The notes beneath the pieces were generated by a model. It was not told where the DNA came from. It worked only from the letters and a program-made list of their open reading frames with translations, and searched no databases. Shown piece after piece: positions 1-8,826 of a DNA stretch of 64,000 nt. Source of the stretch: Verrucomicrobiia bacterium (GTDB lineage Bacteria; Verrucomicrobiota; Verrucomicrobiia; Limisphaerales; UBA9464); assembly GCA_019634635.1 (NCBI GenBank), contig JAHCBB010000009.1:62001-126000 (forward strand). Reading direction: 5' to 3'. Made by a program: the position numbers and the translations under genes. Each line of letters starts with the position of its first letter. Position 1 is the stretch's first letter.

Positions 1-1
1 G

Positions 2-736
2 ATCCCGGCCCAGGGAATCCGCGGCATCTGGCGGGACCAGCCCGTCGCCCTGGGCAGCCGGACCTGGGCAGCGCAGAACGGCGCGGATCCCGCAGCGCTG
101 GATCGCCTTCCGCCGGTGGAAGGGGGCGGGTCGGTGTCCTGGGTGTGCGGTCCCGGACTCCTCGGACGCCTTCGCCTTCGGGATCAGCTGCGTCCGGCCG
201 CCCGCGGTCTGGTCGAGCAACTTCGCGCCGGGGGACTCCGCACCGTCATGCTGACCGGCGACCGCGAAGCCGCGGCAAAACTCATGGGTGAAGCGGCCGG
301 GGTGGATGAGGTCCGGTCCCAGCTCAGCCCGTCGGACAAGGTGGAGGCGGTGCGCGGGTTGCGCGAGGGTGGGGTTCGGGTGGCGATGATCGGGGACGGG
401 GTGAACGACTCGCCGGTGCTCGCGGTGGCGGATGTCGGCCTGGCGATGGGATCCCGGGGATCCGACGCCGCCCTGGAGGTGGCCGACGTCGTGCTCATGA
501 ATGACCGCCTGGAAAACGTGCTCTTCGCCCGCGACCTCAGCCGTCGGGCGCGGACCATCATCCGGCAGAACCTGTTCATTTCCCTGGGAACCATGGCCGG
601 GATGGCGGTGCTCAGCCTGGCTTCGGCCACATTGCCCCTCTCGCTGGGCGTTGCCGCGCACGAAGGCAGCACGGTGATTGTGGTGCTCAACAGCCTGCGG
701 CTGCTGTTCACTCCGGGCCGCAAGGGCGCAACGTGA
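2..736 (+). CDS. Heavy-metal P-type ATPase, C-terminal part (runs in from the left edge)
   Basis: The frame is open from base 2, so only the last ~245 residues are in the window. Visible motifs are TGDR and GDGVNDSPVLA of the P domain, the G-S-D-A-A-L-E-V-A-D stretch typical of metal (P1B) ATPases, then two closing hydrophobic segments. An upstream GIRG...LGS patch fits the nucleotide-binding domain. The family pumps Cu, Zn or Cd across the inner membrane using ATP. The metal-selecting transmembrane segment lies outside the window, so the substrate cannot be named. Confidence 0.9.
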   Translation: MPAQGIRGIWRDQPVALGSRTWAAQNGADPAALDRLPPVEGGGSVSWVCGPGLLGRLRLRDQLRPAARGLVEQLRAGGLRTVMLTGDREAAAKLMGEAAGVDEVRSQLSPSDKVEAVRGLREGGVRVAMIGDGVNDSPVLAVADVGLAMGSRGSDAALEVADVVLMNDRLENVLFARDLSRRARTIIRQNLFISLGTMAGMAVLSLASATLPLSLGVAAHEGSTVIVVLNSLRLLFTPGRKGAT

Positions 737-851
737 TCCGGTTCTTCGCGCCCCGCCGGACGCGCCTTCGGGACGGCCGGGTGCCCCGTGAATCGCCCGT
801 TCCGGGGTCGGGTTGCGTTTCCCCCGTTCCCCCCCATGCTGGCGGCTCAAC

Positions 852-1394
852 ATGGGAAGTATTGTCACGCGAACCGGCGATGCCGGCGCCACCGGGTTGA
901 TGTACAACCGCCGGGTCCCCAAGAACCACCCCCGGGTAGAGGCATACGGCAGCGTGGACGAGTTGAATGCCGCCCTTGGCCTGGCCCGGGCGCTCTGCCG
1001 CGCCCCGTTCCTGACGGAGACCCTCCACGAGCTGCAGCAACAACTGGTCGTGTTGATGGGGGAGCTGGCCACGGGAGTGGAGGACCTCGGACGTTACGTG
1101 CGCGACGGCTTTCAACTGGTGACCGCCGATCACGTGGCCCGGGTGGATGCCCTCGTGGCGGGCATTGAATCGCAGCAGATCTCGTTTCACGGGTGGGCAA
1201 CGCCGGGCGCCACCCCCTGCGCCGCGGCGCTCGATGTGGCCCGCACCACCTGCCGGCGGGCGGAACGTCGGGTCGTCACCCTCCATGAATCCGGCGAACT
1301 CCAGAATGCCGAGATCGTGGTGTTCCTGAACCGGCTCAGCGACCTGCTCTGGCTGATGGCCCGATGGGCGGAGGCGCACGCCGAGGCGGGGTAA
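852..1394 (+). CDS. PduO-type ATP:cob(I)alamin adenosyltransferase
   Basis: 180 aa, the normal length for a single-domain PduO/MMAB enzyme, which transfers adenosyl from ATP to cob(I)alamin to make coenzyme B12. The N-terminal TRTGDAGATGL and the AYGSVDELNAALG signature are the ATP-binding elements, and the late RRAERRV helix carries the conserved arginines. I chose the ATG at 852 because it puts the TGD motif at the normal position. An in-frame start at 813 would add 13 atypical residues. It lies alone between the P-type ATPase and a convergent serS. Confidence 0.88.
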   Translation: MGSIVTRTGDAGATGLMYNRRVPKNHPRVEAYGSVDELNAALGLARALCRAPFLTETLHELQQQLVVLMGELATGVEDLGRYVRDGFQLVTADHVARVDALVAGIESQQISFHGWATPGATPCAAALDVARTTCRRAERRVVTLHESGELQNAEIVVFLNRLSDLLWLMARWAEAHAEAG

Positions 1395-1410
1395 GCCAAC
1401 CCGCGCTCCG

Positions 1411-2712
1411 TCACGCCGGGATGCGATCGGCCCCCAGGTGCGGCCGCAGGGGCTCCGGGATCGCGATGCTGCCGTCGGCCTGCTGATGGGTCTCGATCAA
1501 TGCCACATACAACCGGGCCAGCGCGGTGCCCGAGCCATTGAGCACGTGCGGGAACCGGTTCTCCCCGGCGCCATCCTTGTACCTCAGGTTCATCCGGCGG
1601 GCCTGAAATTCCTCGGTGTTGGAGCAGCTCGACACCTCCAGAAAGGATCCCTGTCCGGGCGCCCAGACCTCGATGTCGTAGGTCTTCGCCGCGGCGAACC
1701 CCAGGTCGCCCGTGCAGAGGCTGATCACCCGGTAATGCAGCCCGAGCAACTGGAGCACCCGTTCCGCATCGCGGACCATGGATTCCAGCTCGTCATAGCC
1801 GGACTCCGGGGTGGTGATCTTGATCAGCTCCACCTTGTCGAACTGGTGAACCCGGATCATGCCACGGGTTCCCACGCCCGCGGCGCCGGCCTCGGCACGG
1901 AAGCAGGGCGAATAGGCGCAATAACGGACCGGCAGCCGCCCTGACGGGAGGATTTCTTCGCGATGAATGTTGGCCACCGGCGCTTCCGCCGTCGGCAGCA
2001 GGTAGAGCCGCCCCAGGGAGGCGGCATCGAGACCCTCCTGGACGGCATAGGCCTGGTCCCGAAATTTCGGGAACTGTCCGACGCCCACCATGCACGCCTC
2101 CCCGATGAGGTGGGGGGGTGCGACCTCCGTATAGCCATGAGCGACCGTGTGCAGTTCGAGCAGGAAATTGATCAGTGCCCGCTCCAGTCGGGCCCCCCAA
2201 CCGGTGTACAGGAGAAACCCGGAGCCGCTGATCTTGGCGGCACGGGCGAAATCCACGAGCCCCAGCCGTTCGCAAAGCTCAATGTGATTGCGGGGTGCGA
2301 AGCCAAACGCTGCCGGGGCGCCGTGTCGGCGAACTTCCGGGTTGTCCGCCGCATCGTGCCCCGAAACCACGCTGGCATGGGGCAGGTTGGGCAGGGTCAA
2401 CATCAGGGCGTCCCTCGCCGATTCGGCCTCCGCCACGGCACGGTCGAGCCCGCCAATCCTCTCCCCGAGTGCTCGAACCTCCGCCTTGCGCGATTCGGCC
2501 TCGGCCAGCTGCTTCCGGCCCATCAGCGACCCGATCTCCCTTGAGGCGCTGTTCCGCTGCGCCTTCAACTGGTCCACCTCCGTCACCGCCACCCGCCGCT
2601 GTTCATCCAGGGCCAGCAACGCGTCCAGACGCGTCTCATCCCCCCCGTGGCGGGTCGCCAGCCGGTCCCGGAATTCGTCCGGACGCTCCCGCAGCCGCTT
2701 GATGTCGAGCAT
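1411..2712 (-). CDS. serS: Seryl-tRNA synthetase
   Basis: 433 aa, full length. The N-terminal MLDIKRLRERPDEFRDRL and the following coiled-coil arm (about residues 25-105) bind the long variable arm of tRNA-Ser. The class II core follows: motif 2 around FRAEAGAAGVGTRGMIRVHQF and motif 3 near NGSGTALARLYVALIE, with the serine-site region FLEVSSCSNTEEFQARR between them. It charges tRNA-Ser in the cytoplasm. It converges with the upstream adenosyltransferase gene. Confidence 0.97.
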   Translation of the reverse strand: MLDIKRLRERPDEFRDRLATRHGGDETRLDALLALDEQRRVAVTEVDQLKAQRNSASREIGSLMGRKQLAEAESRKAEVRALGERIGGLDRAVAEAESARDALMLTLPNLPHASVVSGHDAADNPEVRRHGAPAAFGFAPRNHIELCERLGLVDFARAAKISGSGFLLYTGWGARLERALINFLLELHTVAHGYTEVAPPHLIGEACMVGVGQFPKFRDQAYAVQEGLDAASLGRLYLLPTAEAPVANIHREEILPSGRLPVRYCAYSPCFRAEAGAAGVGTRGMIRVHQFDKVELIKITTPESGYDELESMVRDAERVLQLLGLHYRVISLCTGDLGFAAAKTYDIEVWAPGQGSFLEVSSCSNTEEFQARRMNLRYKDGAGENRFPHVLNGSGTALARLYVALIETHQQADGSIAIPEPLRPHLGADRIPA

Positions 2713-2881
2713 GGGCCGGTGACCCTAGCCGGGTGTCCACCGAAGATCCAAGACTCCAATCGTTCCACCCGAAGTGGCATCCAAGGGGCGCGCTGTTCCC
2801 GGGAGCGCCGTCGGGCTGGCCACCCCTCGTGGACGCTGTCAGGCTGCGCCCGGTGGACCGACTGGACGATCACGACACCCA

Positions 2882-4252
2882 ATGACGGCGGAATTCCCCC
2901 ACGCCCGGCGCGCTCATGCCGTCCGCGACGCCCTGCCTCCCGGAGGGTTGTTCGCCGGCCAGACCTGGCGGGTCGCCCCGGAGCCGTTCCCTTTGAGCGC
3001 ACCGCTCCTGCGGGAACTGGAAAACCTGGGCCGTGTCCTGCTGCAATTTTACCGGGCGGTGAACACGCTCTACCGGCGGAGTGCCGATGGGCGCGCCCCG
3101 GACTGGATCGCCACGCTGCTCGACCAGGGGAAACCCGCGGCCCTCATCGCCCTCCAGCGCGACCCGGCCTTTCGCCAGGACGTGCCCCGGGTTATTCGAC
3201 CCGACATCCTGCTGACCGAGGAGGGCTTCGTGATCTCGGAGCTGGATTCCGTGCCCGGCGGGATCGGACTGACGCAGTGGCTCAATGAAGCGTACTCCGA
3301 CCTGTCCCCGGAGGTCCCGGACGTCGTCGGGGGGCGCGAGGGCATGCGGGACGGCTTTGCCTCCATCTTCAGAAGTGGTGCCCGGGTGCACTTGGTGGTG
3401 TCCGAGGAATCGGCCGCCTACCGGCCCGAGATGGAGTGGCTGGCCCGCGGCTGGCCCGGCGGCGGCTGCGAGGTGCGGGATGCAAATTTCACGGGCTTTG
3501 GGGACGGCGATGCGGTGTACCGGTTCTTCGAATTGTTCGACCTTTCCAATGTCCCGTCTGCCGGGCGGCTCTTCGAGCTGGCCCGGGCGGGAAGGATTCA
3601 GGTCACCCCGCCCCCAAAGCCCGTGTTCGAGGAGAAGCTGCTCTTCGCGCTGCTCTGGAACCGGAATCTGCACGACTTCTGGCGTCAGGAGCTCGGGGAT
3701 GCCTTCTTCCGGCGCCTCCGGGCCCATGTGCCGCGGACGTGGCTGCTGGATCCGTCACCGCTGCCCCCGTCCGCAGGCTACCCCGGCCTCGAGCTCACCG
3801 ACTGGCGCCAGCTCAAGGGACTCAGCCAGCGGGAGCGCGAACTCATCCTGAAAGTCTCCGGTTTCCACGCTGACGCCTGGGGCGCGCGGAGCGTCCATCT
3901 GGGGAGCGACCTCAACACCGCCGACTGGAGTGCCGCGGTCGAGCACGCCCTGACCGCCTGGCCGGCGACCCCGCACATTCTCCAACGCTTTCACCGGCCT
4001 CGAATCGTGGAGTCCGCCTGGTTCGACTTTGAGCGAAACCTCTTGCAGCCCATGCCCGGACGCGTCCGCCTCTGTCCCTACTACTTCGTGCCCGGGGATC
4101 TTGACACCGCCCGCCCCCGGCTTGGCGGCGTGCTGGCGACGATCGTCCCGGCCGACAAGAAGATCGTGCATGGAATGAAGGACGGCATCCTCGCGCCGTG
4201 TTGCGAGGGCCCCGCTGCCCGACCGGCGGAAGCCTTGCCGATTGGGCTTTGA
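2882..4252 (+). CDS. Conserved hypothetical protein, possibly ATP-grasp related
   Basis: 456 aa, soluble, no signal peptide or membrane segment. I do not recognise it with certainty. Two patches look enzyme-like: RPDILLTEEGFVISELDSVP near residue 110, and a C-terminal half with LKVSGFHADAWG and RLGGVLATIVP that recalls circularly permuted ATP-grasp proteins such as the glutathionylspermidine synthase class. That link is inference from pattern only. The ATG at 2882 was preferred to an upstream in-frame start at 2774, which would add a low-complexity basic leader. The next gene starts 31 bp downstream, so the two may be co-transcribed. Confidence 0.7.
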   Translation: MTAEFPHARRAHAVRDALPPGGLFAGQTWRVAPEPFPLSAPLLRELENLGRVLLQFYRAVNTLYRRSADGRAPDWIATLLDQGKPAALIALQRDPAFRQDVPRVIRPDILLTEEGFVISELDSVPGGIGLTQWLNEAYSDLSPEVPDVVGGREGMRDGFASIFRSGARVHLVVSEESAAYRPEMEWLARGWPGGGCEVRDANFTGFGDGDAVYRFFELFDLSNVPSAGRLFELARAGRIQVTPPPKPVFEEKLLFALLWNRNLHDFWRQELGDAFFRRLRAHVPRTWLLDPSPLPPSAGYPGLELTDWRQLKGLSQRERELILKVSGFHADAWGARSVHLGSDLNTADWSAAVEHALTAWPATPHILQRFHRPRIVESAWFDFERNLLQPMPGRVRLCPYYFVPGDLDTARPRLGGVLATIVPADKKIVHGMKDGILAPCCEGPAARPAEALPIGL

Positions 4253-4283
4253 AATCCGGCCTGCGGGCCGGGAGGGTGCCGCC

Positions 4284-4916
4284 GTGTCGCTGTTGGAATA
4301 CGCGCTGCTCGCGCTGAGCTCGTTGTTCGTGATCATTGATCCGATCGCGACCGTTCCGGCCTTTCTGGCGATGACGCCCCGCGACTCCCCGGAAGACCGC
4401 ACGCGAATGGCCCGGCTGGCGTGCCAGGTTGCGGCGGTCCTGCTGCTGATCTTTGCCGTCGGGGGTCCGTGGGTGTTCCGGTTTCTCGGGATCAGCATTC
4501 CCGCCCTGCAAATGGCGGGCAGCGTCATCCTGATGTTGATCGCCCTCGACATGCTGCGCGCGGAGCGCTCACGCGCACAGGAAACCGTGGAGGAGGTCGA
4601 GGCGGGCGCCGCCAAGGACGACATCGCCGTGACCCCGCTTGCCGTACCGATGCTTGCCGGCCCGGGCGCAATCTCGACGGTGATCCTCCTGCACGCCAAG
4701 GCCGATTCCCTGGCCAAGCATGCCGCGCTGTTCGGGAGCATCCTGCTCGTCTGCGCCGCGAGCTACCTGGTGTTTGCCTTGTCCGCGCGGGGCGCCCGCT
4801 GGTTGAGCCCGATCGTTCTTCGCATCACCACCCGCGTCATGGGCCTGCTCCTCGCGGCCATTGCCATGCAGTTCCTGCTCAACGCGCTCCGCGAACTCAA
4901 GGTGGTTGCCCCCTGA
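4284..4916 (+). CDS. MarC family integral membrane protein
   Basis: About 210 aa with six hydrophobic segments, the size and layout of the MarC/UPF0056 family. Family hallmarks are visible: the first helix ends in FVIIDPIATVPAFLAM, and PLAVPMLAGPGAISTVI begins the second repeat half. The function of the family is unsettled; the old link to multiple antibiotic resistance is not supported experimentally. The GTG at 4284, behind a GGGAGGG purine tract, starts directly at the first helix. An in-frame ATG at 4242 overlaps the previous gene by 11 bp and is the alternative. Confidence 0.88.
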   Translation: MSLLEYALLALSSLFVIIDPIATVPAFLAMTPRDSPEDRTRMARLACQVAAVLLLIFAVGGPWVFRFLGISIPALQMAGSVILMLIALDMLRAERSRAQETVEEVEAGAAKDDIAVTPLAVPMLAGPGAISTVILLHAKADSLAKHAALFGSILLVCAASYLVFALSARGARWLSPIVLRITTRVMGLLLAAIAMQFLLNALRELKVVAP

Positions 4917-4981
4917 GCCCGCCTCTTGTCCGCTGGGAGCTCGCCTGAAGTGCAACGGCGCCTTGCGATGGTTCTCGTCGC

Positions 4982-5565
4982 ATGAGCCGTCTGCCGATCA
5001 CGAGGCTGGTCCTCAAACGCTTCCGCAGTTTCCCCACGGCGACGCTCCCTTTGACAATCCGATCTTCGTGGTCGGACGCAACGGTTCCGGAAAAAGCAAC
5101 CTCGCCGGCGCCTTTGGCTTTGTCTCCGAGGCGATGTCGTCTCCTTTGCAGGCGTTCTTTGACCGGCGGGGCGGCATTGCCTCCGTCCGAAATCGAAGTT
5201 CGGTGAGAAGTGCGCCACCGAACCTCGGCATCGCTTTCGAGTTCGGTCCCATCAACGGGATCGAGGGCGGGCGCTATGCCTTCGAGGAGAAGGCGCTCCC
5301 CAACGACGGCTATCGGATTGTTCACGAACAGTGTCTCGTACGAAACGCGCGAGGTTGTCGCATTACCGATGCCGACCTCAGGATTGTTTCCTGGCAGGGC
5401 GGCGCATCCCATCTGCTGCCGCTCTCGAAGACCAGCAGGGAGGCCATGCGCCAGCATCTCATGGGCGCGGGCGAATTGCTCCGATCCAATGCACTTCATG
5501 CCGACGACTTGTTCATCGGGCACGGGGATCTCCGCGATGGCGACCTCGTTGAGGCCCTCGAATGA
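4982..5565 (+). pseudogene. AAA/RecF-like ATPase remnant, frameshifted and truncated
   Basis: The ATG at 4982 opens a normal SMC/RecF-like start (ITRLVLKRFRSFPTATLPL). At about 5050 the sense reading jumps to another frame, where NPIFVVGRNGSGKSNL, a perfect Walker A with the usual flanks, continues to a stop at 5565. A single missing base between CCTTTG and ACAATC would explain the shift. The protein stops after ~190 residues and lacks Walker B and the ABC signature, so the ATPase is doubly broken. Intact relatives are AAA15/AAA21 ATPases, often from defence or overcoming-lysogenisation loci. Confidence 0.75.
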
Positions 5566-5570
5566 AAAGA

Positions 5571-5596
5571 GGGGCGGTGCTCCCCAGCACCGCCCC
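5571..5596 (+). terminator. Strong hairpin after the broken ATPase gene
   Basis: An 11-bp perfect GC-rich stem (GGGGCGGTGCT with its complement) encloses a CCCC loop, five bases after the stop at 5565. There is no T-tract after the stem, so this is a terminator-like hairpin rather than a textbook intrinsic terminator. Confidence 0.5.
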
Positions 5597-5992
5597 CCCA
5601 ACCTATGCGCCCGACGGACCGGCCATCATTCGTCTCTCGAGTCTGACAGCCGGGGTCAGGCTCCACCCAACAGCAAGTCCGACAGCCGGCCTGCCGGTTC
5701 GTTCGAAAAAACATTTCGTCCCGTCTCCCATTGGGTCCCGGGCCGCGACTGTTTCTGGAGCACGGAATCCCCCTGGGTGTCGAGGCCCGCTGGCTTGGGG
5801 CGGTTTGCCGCCCGGCCCGCGTGGAGGTGTGCGGAAGCACGGACGCCAGGCACGGTGCCGGCGGCCCTCTTCGCGCCGGTGAAGCATCGGCCCCGTCGTC
5901 ATTCGATGGACAGCCCGCCGGACAGGGTGGTCGGGGCACTTTGGCGTTGAGGCCGTACGATCGCGGGAGCCACGCTCCCGGGGCTCACCTTG
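5597..5992. other. Non-coding stretch with a short palindrome
   Basis: No convincing gene on either strand between the hairpin and the ceramidase-like gene. The open frames here have shadow-like composition. A 7-bp palindrome, CGGGAGC-CAC-GCTCCCG, lies at 5964-5980 just ahead of the next gene. It looks like the small REP-type hairpins scattered in many GC-rich genomes, but only one copy was noticed in this window. Confidence 0.4.
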
Positions 5993-7456
5993 ATGCAAAC
6001 GGCCTCCACCAATTGGACTCCGGGACGCCGGCGCGTTTGGTGGACGGCCCTGCCAGTCACGCTCCTCGCCGCGATCGCCGTCGCCACGCTGGCACCCGTG
6101 GATCTCGATCCTCAACTCTCCGCCTCCTGGCGGATGGCCACCGAAGCCCGGCTTTCCGCGTCGGAGACTTCCTCCGGCGTTGCGACAGCGTCGCTCCGGG
6201 CGGGGTTTGCTCGAACGCGACTCACTCCGGCCCTGGGAGTATCCGGTGGCAACCCGGCGCTCGGCGAATTCGATGCGATCCCGCTTGCCGGCTACGGGAA
6301 CCGCAAGGGCCAGCCCGCAACCGGGGTGCTGGATGACGTCTGGGTCAAGGCGGTGGCCTTCGCCGTCGCTGGTCGCACCGGGGTCGTGGTGTCGGCGGAT
6401 GCCCTGATCATCCCGCGAGAAGTCGCCCTGCAAGCCACGGACGCTGTGACCGCTGCCACCGGACTCCGTCGAGACCAGATCTTTTTCGGGGCCACCCACA
6501 CGCATTGCAGCCTTGGCGGTTGGGGCGAGGGGCCCGTAGGGCAAGCCTTTGCCGGCCCGTTTCACCCGGGGGCGGTGGTTTGGTTTGCCGGGCAGTTGGC
6601 CGCGGCGGTTCGCGAAGCGGTCGCCGATCTGACGCCCGCATCGCTGGGTACGGGAGGGTTTGAGGCGCCGGAGTGGGTCCGCAATCGCCTGGTCGGCGAA
6701 CAGGGACCGGTGGATGCCCGCTTCAGCCTGATTCGCGTCCGGCAGGAGGACGGCGATGAGGCCGTCATCGGAAGTTACGGCGCCCACGCAACGGTGCTCG
6801 GCGCGTCCACGATGCGGTTCAGCGGGGACTATCCGGGGGCGTGGCAGCGGACGATGGAACGGAACTCTGGCGGCCTTGCCCTGTTCCTCGCGGGCGCCGT
6901 CGGCAGTCAGGGCCCCAGGACCCCGGTGGGCGGCCCGGACGGTGCCACCGCCATGGGCGAGGCCCTGGCGACTGCGTCCCGCAAGGCCCTCGCCGAAATT
7001 TCCATGAGCCAGGAAGTGATCTTCGGGCAGGCTTCCGTGGAGGTCGGGCTTCCAGAACTTCAAAACCGCATCCTGGATGGCGTCCGCCTCCGCCCCTGGC
7101 TGGCCCGCCGGCTCCTGCCGCCGCTGGCTGCGGACGTCTGGATCCAGGCGGTCCGGATCCAGGATGCCGTCTGGTGCTCGACCCCGTGCGACTACAGCGG
7201 GGAGCTGGCGCTGGCACTTCGCGGGGATGCCTGCCTCCGGGGGCTGGATGCGGTGGTCACCAGCTTCAACGGGGACTACATCGGCTACGTGATTCCCGGA
7301 AAATATTTCCACCTCGGAGGCTACGAATCGCGGGTCATGAGCTTCTACGGACCCAACATCCCCGACTATTTTGACGGCGTGCTCCGACGGTTGATGCACC
7401 GGTTGTCGCCGGCGGCCAGCGATCCTGTCGTGAACTCCGGGCCGGGGCGGCACTGA
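5993..7456 (+). CDS. Neutral/alkaline ceramidase-like hydrolase
   Basis: 487 aa. The start is at an ATG directly after a TTG; both are usable. An N-terminal hydrophobic segment (about residues 16-34) would anchor or export the protein. The mature part opens with AGFARTRLTPALG and carries FGATHTHCS, the zinc-ligand histidine signature of neutral ceramidases, then GSYGAHATVLG and, near the end, SFNGDYIGYV. Neutral ceramidases hydrolyse the N-acyl bond of ceramide. Bacterial homologues in this length range often lack the C-terminal Ig-like domain, as here, and their substrates are mostly untested. It converges with rsmB, 23 bp away. Confidence 0.75.
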   Translation: MQTASTNWTPGRRRVWWTALPVTLLAAIAVATLAPVDLDPQLSASWRMATEARLSASETSSGVATASLRAGFARTRLTPALGVSGGNPALGEFDAIPLAGYGNRKGQPATGVLDDVWVKAVAFAVAGRTGVVVSADALIIPREVALQATDAVTAATGLRRDQIFFGATHTHCSLGGWGEGPVGQAFAGPFHPGAVVWFAGQLAAAVREAVADLTPASLGTGGFEAPEWVRNRLVGEQGPVDARFSLIRVRQEDGDEAVIGSYGAHATVLGASTMRFSGDYPGAWQRTMERNSGGLALFLAGAVGSQGPRTPVGGPDGATAMGEALATASRKALAEISMSQEVIFGQASVEVGLPELQNRILDGVRLRPWLARRLLPPLAADVWIQAVRIQDAVWCSTPCDYSGELALALRGDACLRGLDAVVTSFNGDYIGYVIPGKYFHLGGYESRVMSFYGPNIPDYFDGVLRRLMHRLSPAASDPVVNSGPGRH

Positions 7457-7479
7457 AGGGGGCTACCGCTCCTCTGGCG

Positions 7480-8778
7480 TCAGTCGCGAGCGCTTGGTGC
7501 CCGCCGCAGCCGGGCGGCGTAGGCGCCATCCACGCCATCGGTCACCGGATGCAACTGCCGCTCCACTTCAAGGAGGAACTCCGGGGCTTCCGCCAGGAAG
7601 CGATCCACCACCTCGCGGTTCTCGGCGGCTTCCAGGCTGCAGGTGGAGTACACCAGCCGTCCGCCCGGCTTCAGCCGGGCCGCGAGCGGGCGCAGGAGCT
7701 CCAGTTGACGCGATGCCAGGGCCTGGAGGGCATCGGATTGCAGCCGCCAACGCGACTCCACGCGGCGTCGCATCACCCCGGTATTGGAGCAGGGCACGTC
7801 GGCCAGGATGCCGTCGAATGCAGCATCGGAATCCGGAGCGGATTGCCGGATCTCCACAAAACCGGCCCCGAGGCGGGCACAATTCTCGCGCAGCAGCTCG
7901 AGGCGGGATGCCGAGAGGTCCTCCCCCACCAGACGCCCGGAGCCCGCCTGCAACTGGGCGATGAAGGTCGTCTTGCCTCCGGGTGCCGCGCAGGCATCGA
8001 GCAGAACCTCGCCCGGCTGCGGATCGAGCAGCGTCACGGCCAGCAGTGTGCTGGGATCCTGCACGTAGAAGCCGCCGTCCTGAAAGGAGGCCAGTTCGGG
8101 CAGGGGTGGATGCGTCTCGAGGTCAAACATCCGTGCCGCAGGAGCCCAGTCCACCGGCCGCGAACGGAAGGCGACTCCCTCCGCGGCCCAACGCGCGGTG
8201 AGCGCCTCCGGACGGGTGCGCAGGGTGTTGACCCGGACGCTCACGCCGGGTGGGGTGTTGTTCCATGCCAGGAGCTGCTGGAGCTTCTCCGGGCTCCAGA
8301 TCCGGGCCCATCGCTGAACCAGCCATGTCGGATGAGACCAGCCCGTCGCCGGATCGGACCGCCGCAGACTCGCGAGTGCGGCCCGGATGGCGTCGCGTTC
8401 GCGAGCCGTCCCGCGCAGGAACGCGTTGACGAAACCGCTCTGATGGGCACGTCCTGCGCGGCGACACAGCTCAACCGCATCGTTCACCGCCGCGTGGTCC
8501 GGGATGCGATCGAGCCAGAGCAGTTGGTAGAGGCCCAGCCGCAGCGTTTCGAGCACCCGGGGGTCCTGGGCTCGGGCTCCCTGGCGCCTGGCGACGAGCC
8601 AGTCCAGTGTGGTCCTCCAGCGCAGCACACCAAGAACCAGTTCCCGGGCAAGCCGGCGGTCCGCCGGTCCGAGGGCGCAAAAGTCGGGATCAGCGTCCAT
8701 CCGATGTTCCGCGAAATCCCCCGGCAGGCCCATGGAGCACAGGAAGCGGAACGCAAATTGTCTTGGTGCGGAAACCAT
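7480..8778 (-). CDS. rsmB: 16S rRNA m5C967 methyltransferase (RsmB-like)
   Basis: 432 aa. The N-terminal part (about residues 1-130) is the NusB-like RNA-binding domain with LRWRTTLDWL. The C-terminal domain is a SAM methyltransferase with DACAAPGGKTTFIAQL (motif I), ILADVPCSNTGVMRR (catalytic PC motif) and YSTCSLEAAEN (second cysteine). It methylates C967 of 16S rRNA. The frame stays open for 700 codons upstream, but that part lies antisense to the GreA gene and is not coding. The ATG at 8778 starts the NusB-like domain correctly. It diverges from the GreA-like gene with 48 bp between starts. Confidence 0.9.
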   Translation of the reverse strand: MVSAPRQFAFRFLCSMGLPGDFAEHRMDADPDFCALGPADRRLARELVLGVLRWRTTLDWLVARRQGARAQDPRVLETLRLGLYQLLWLDRIPDHAAVNDAVELCRRAGRAHQSGFVNAFLRGTARERDAIRAALASLRRSDPATGWSHPTWLVQRWARIWSPEKLQQLLAWNNTPPGVSVRVNTLRTRPEALTARWAAEGVAFRSRPVDWAPAARMFDLETHPPLPELASFQDGGFYVQDPSTLLAVTLLDPQPGEVLLDACAAPGGKTTFIAQLQAGSGRLVGEDLSASRLELLRENCARLGAGFVEIRQSAPDSDAAFDGILADVPCSNTGVMRRRVESRWRLQSDALQALASRQLELLRPLAARLKPGGRLVYSTCSLEAAENREVVDRFLAEAPEFLLEVERQLHPVTDGVDGAYAARLRRAPSARD

Positions 8779-8826
8779 CGAACCGGCATACTGCCCTCCT
8801 GTCCCCAGTGGGACAATTTTTGCCTG

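Noticed and set aside
5603-7453. 616-aa minus-strand frame
   Set aside because: Antisense shadow of the ceramidase-like gene; no motifs and shadow-type composition.
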